From Anaerolineales bacterium (GTDB lineage Bacteria > Chloroflexota > Anaerolineae > Anaerolineales > Villigracilaceae): a DNA stretch of 9,925 nt. Shown piece after piece: positions 9,740-9,925 of the stretch. Each line of letters begins with the position of its first letter. Positions within the stretch are counted from its first letter, which is position 1. A program made the translations under genes and the position numbers. The DNA is taken from the NCBI GenBank assembly GCA_025056515.1, contig JANWWB010000094.1, forward strand, positions 1 to 9,925, read 5' to 3'. The notes below the pieces were generated by a model. The model saw nothing but the letters and a program-made list of their open reading frames with translations, had not been told where the DNA came from and did no database searches.

Positions 9740-9782
9740 CGTCATGCCGAAGGAATAAAGCGACCGAAGCGATCTCTGAAGG
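9740..9782. repeat. Possible second intergenic repeat fragment
   Basis: This segment starts with CGTCATGCCGAAGG and ends with GCGATCTCTGAAGG. It resembles one arm of intergenic repeats of the CGTCATGC...GAAGCATCTC type found in many bacterial genomes. The matching second arm is not seen, so it may be a truncated copy. The call depends on resemblance only. Confidence 0.35.
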
Positions 9783-9834
9783 TGCATTTGTTTGCCTTCT
9801 TTTCGGCCATCGCAACAATTGACCTCGTGCTCTC

Positions 9835-9863
9835 TTGCAAAACCGCTTGCCTTCGAGTATCCT
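9835..9863 (+). promoter_or_regulatory. Putative promoter of selC
   Basis: TTGCAA (9835-9840) and TATCCT (9858-9863) each match four of six consensus bases and are separated by exactly 17 bases. A start about 7 bases after the -10 falls at 9870, the predicted first base of the tRNA. The hexamers are individually weak, so the evidence is mainly spacing and position. A better -35-like TTGACC at 9819-9824 has no -10 partner. Confidence 0.4.
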
Positions 9864-9869
9864 TACAGC

Positions 9870-9925
9870 GGGAGTGGTCAGGTCCCGGTGGGCTTCCCGG
9901 TCTTCAAAACCGGTGGCGGGTCGCG
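9870..9925 (+). tRNA. selC: Selenocysteine tRNA (tRNA-Sec, anticodon TCA), cut by the window end
   Basis: tRNA-Sec is charged with serine, converted to selenocysteinyl-tRNA and delivered by SelB to UGA codons in selenoprotein mRNAs. The visible part follows the bacterial tRNA-Sec plan base for base: 8-nt acceptor strand GGGAGTGG (9870-9877), two linker bases, a 6-bp D stem AGGTCC/GGGCTT (9880-9885 and 9890-9895) with the 4-base loop CGGT, one base, then a 5-bp anticodon stem CCGGT/ACCGG (9897-9901 and 9909-9913). The loop is CTTCAAA (9902-9908) with anticodon TCA at 9904-9906. The extended D stem with a minimal loop separates it from a serine or suppressor tRNA. The long variable arm begins at 9914 and is cut off, as are the T arm and 3' acceptor strand, so the 8-bp acceptor pairing cannot be confirmed here. 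Confidence 0.93.

Larger units (their letters stand above)
9529..9869. other. Gene-free stretch before selC
   Basis: About 340 bases with no supportable protein gene. It holds two degraded repeat-like segments and, at its right end, the putative selC promoter. TTGCAA-containing motifs occur at 9589, 9707 and 9835. No clear intrinsic terminator for the PLP enzyme gene is visible. Confidence 0.5.

Noticed and set aside
9870..9925. Serine or opal-suppressor tRNA reading UGA
   Set aside because: The 6-bp D stem with a 4-base loop and the overall spacing match tRNA-Sec, not tRNA-Ser.

Overview
The window is bacterial chromosomal DNA with compact housekeeping genes. The best guess at the host is an Anaerolineae-like member of the Chloroflexota. 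This rests on the Thr/Pro/Val-rich linker after the lipobox of PstS, the style of the DNA ligase and DUF2721 proteins, and an enlarged PstA. It is inferred from recognised protein style, not from any database comparison.

Layout. (1) Positions 1-2668, + strand: a candidate promoter, then ligA (NAD-dependent DNA ligase), whose stop overlaps by one base the start of a small DUF2721 membrane protein. (2) Positions 2669-2951: a gap rich in inverted repeats, ending in the terminator of the converging operon. (3) Positions 7910-2891, - strand: a complete phosphate-uptake operon in the order pstS-pstC-pstA-pstB-phoU. Upstream of pstS four, perhaps five, hexamers lie exactly 11 bp apart and are followed by a -10 element, which looks like a Pho box read by a PhoB/PhoP-type regulator. 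(4) Positions 7849-8274: the divergent intergenic region. (5) Positions 8275-9528, + strand: a class-V PLP enzyme related to cysteine desulfurases but without the catalytic cysteine. (6) Positions 9529-9869: a gene-free stretch with degraded palindromic repeats. (7) From 9870 to the window edge, + strand: the 5' part of a selenocysteine tRNA (selC) with anticodon TCA, preceded by a plausible promoter.

How the genes work together. PstS captures phosphate outside the membrane, PstC and PstA form the channel, PstB supplies ATP hydrolysis, and PhoU links transport state to Pho signalling. PstC/PstA overlap by 4 bp and PstA/PstB abut, so their translation is probably coupled. A perfect 14-bp inverted repeat between pstS and pstC could allow more PstS than channel to be made. 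The selC gene implies that the organism reads some UGA codons as selenocysteine; selA, selB and selD are not in the window and could lie just beyond the right edge.

I found no CRISPR array, transposase, prophage or clearly new multi-gene system. The most notable items are the partial tRNA-Sec, the Pho box, the cysteine-less desulfurase relative near selC, the enlarged PstA, and departures from the usual LigA sequence.
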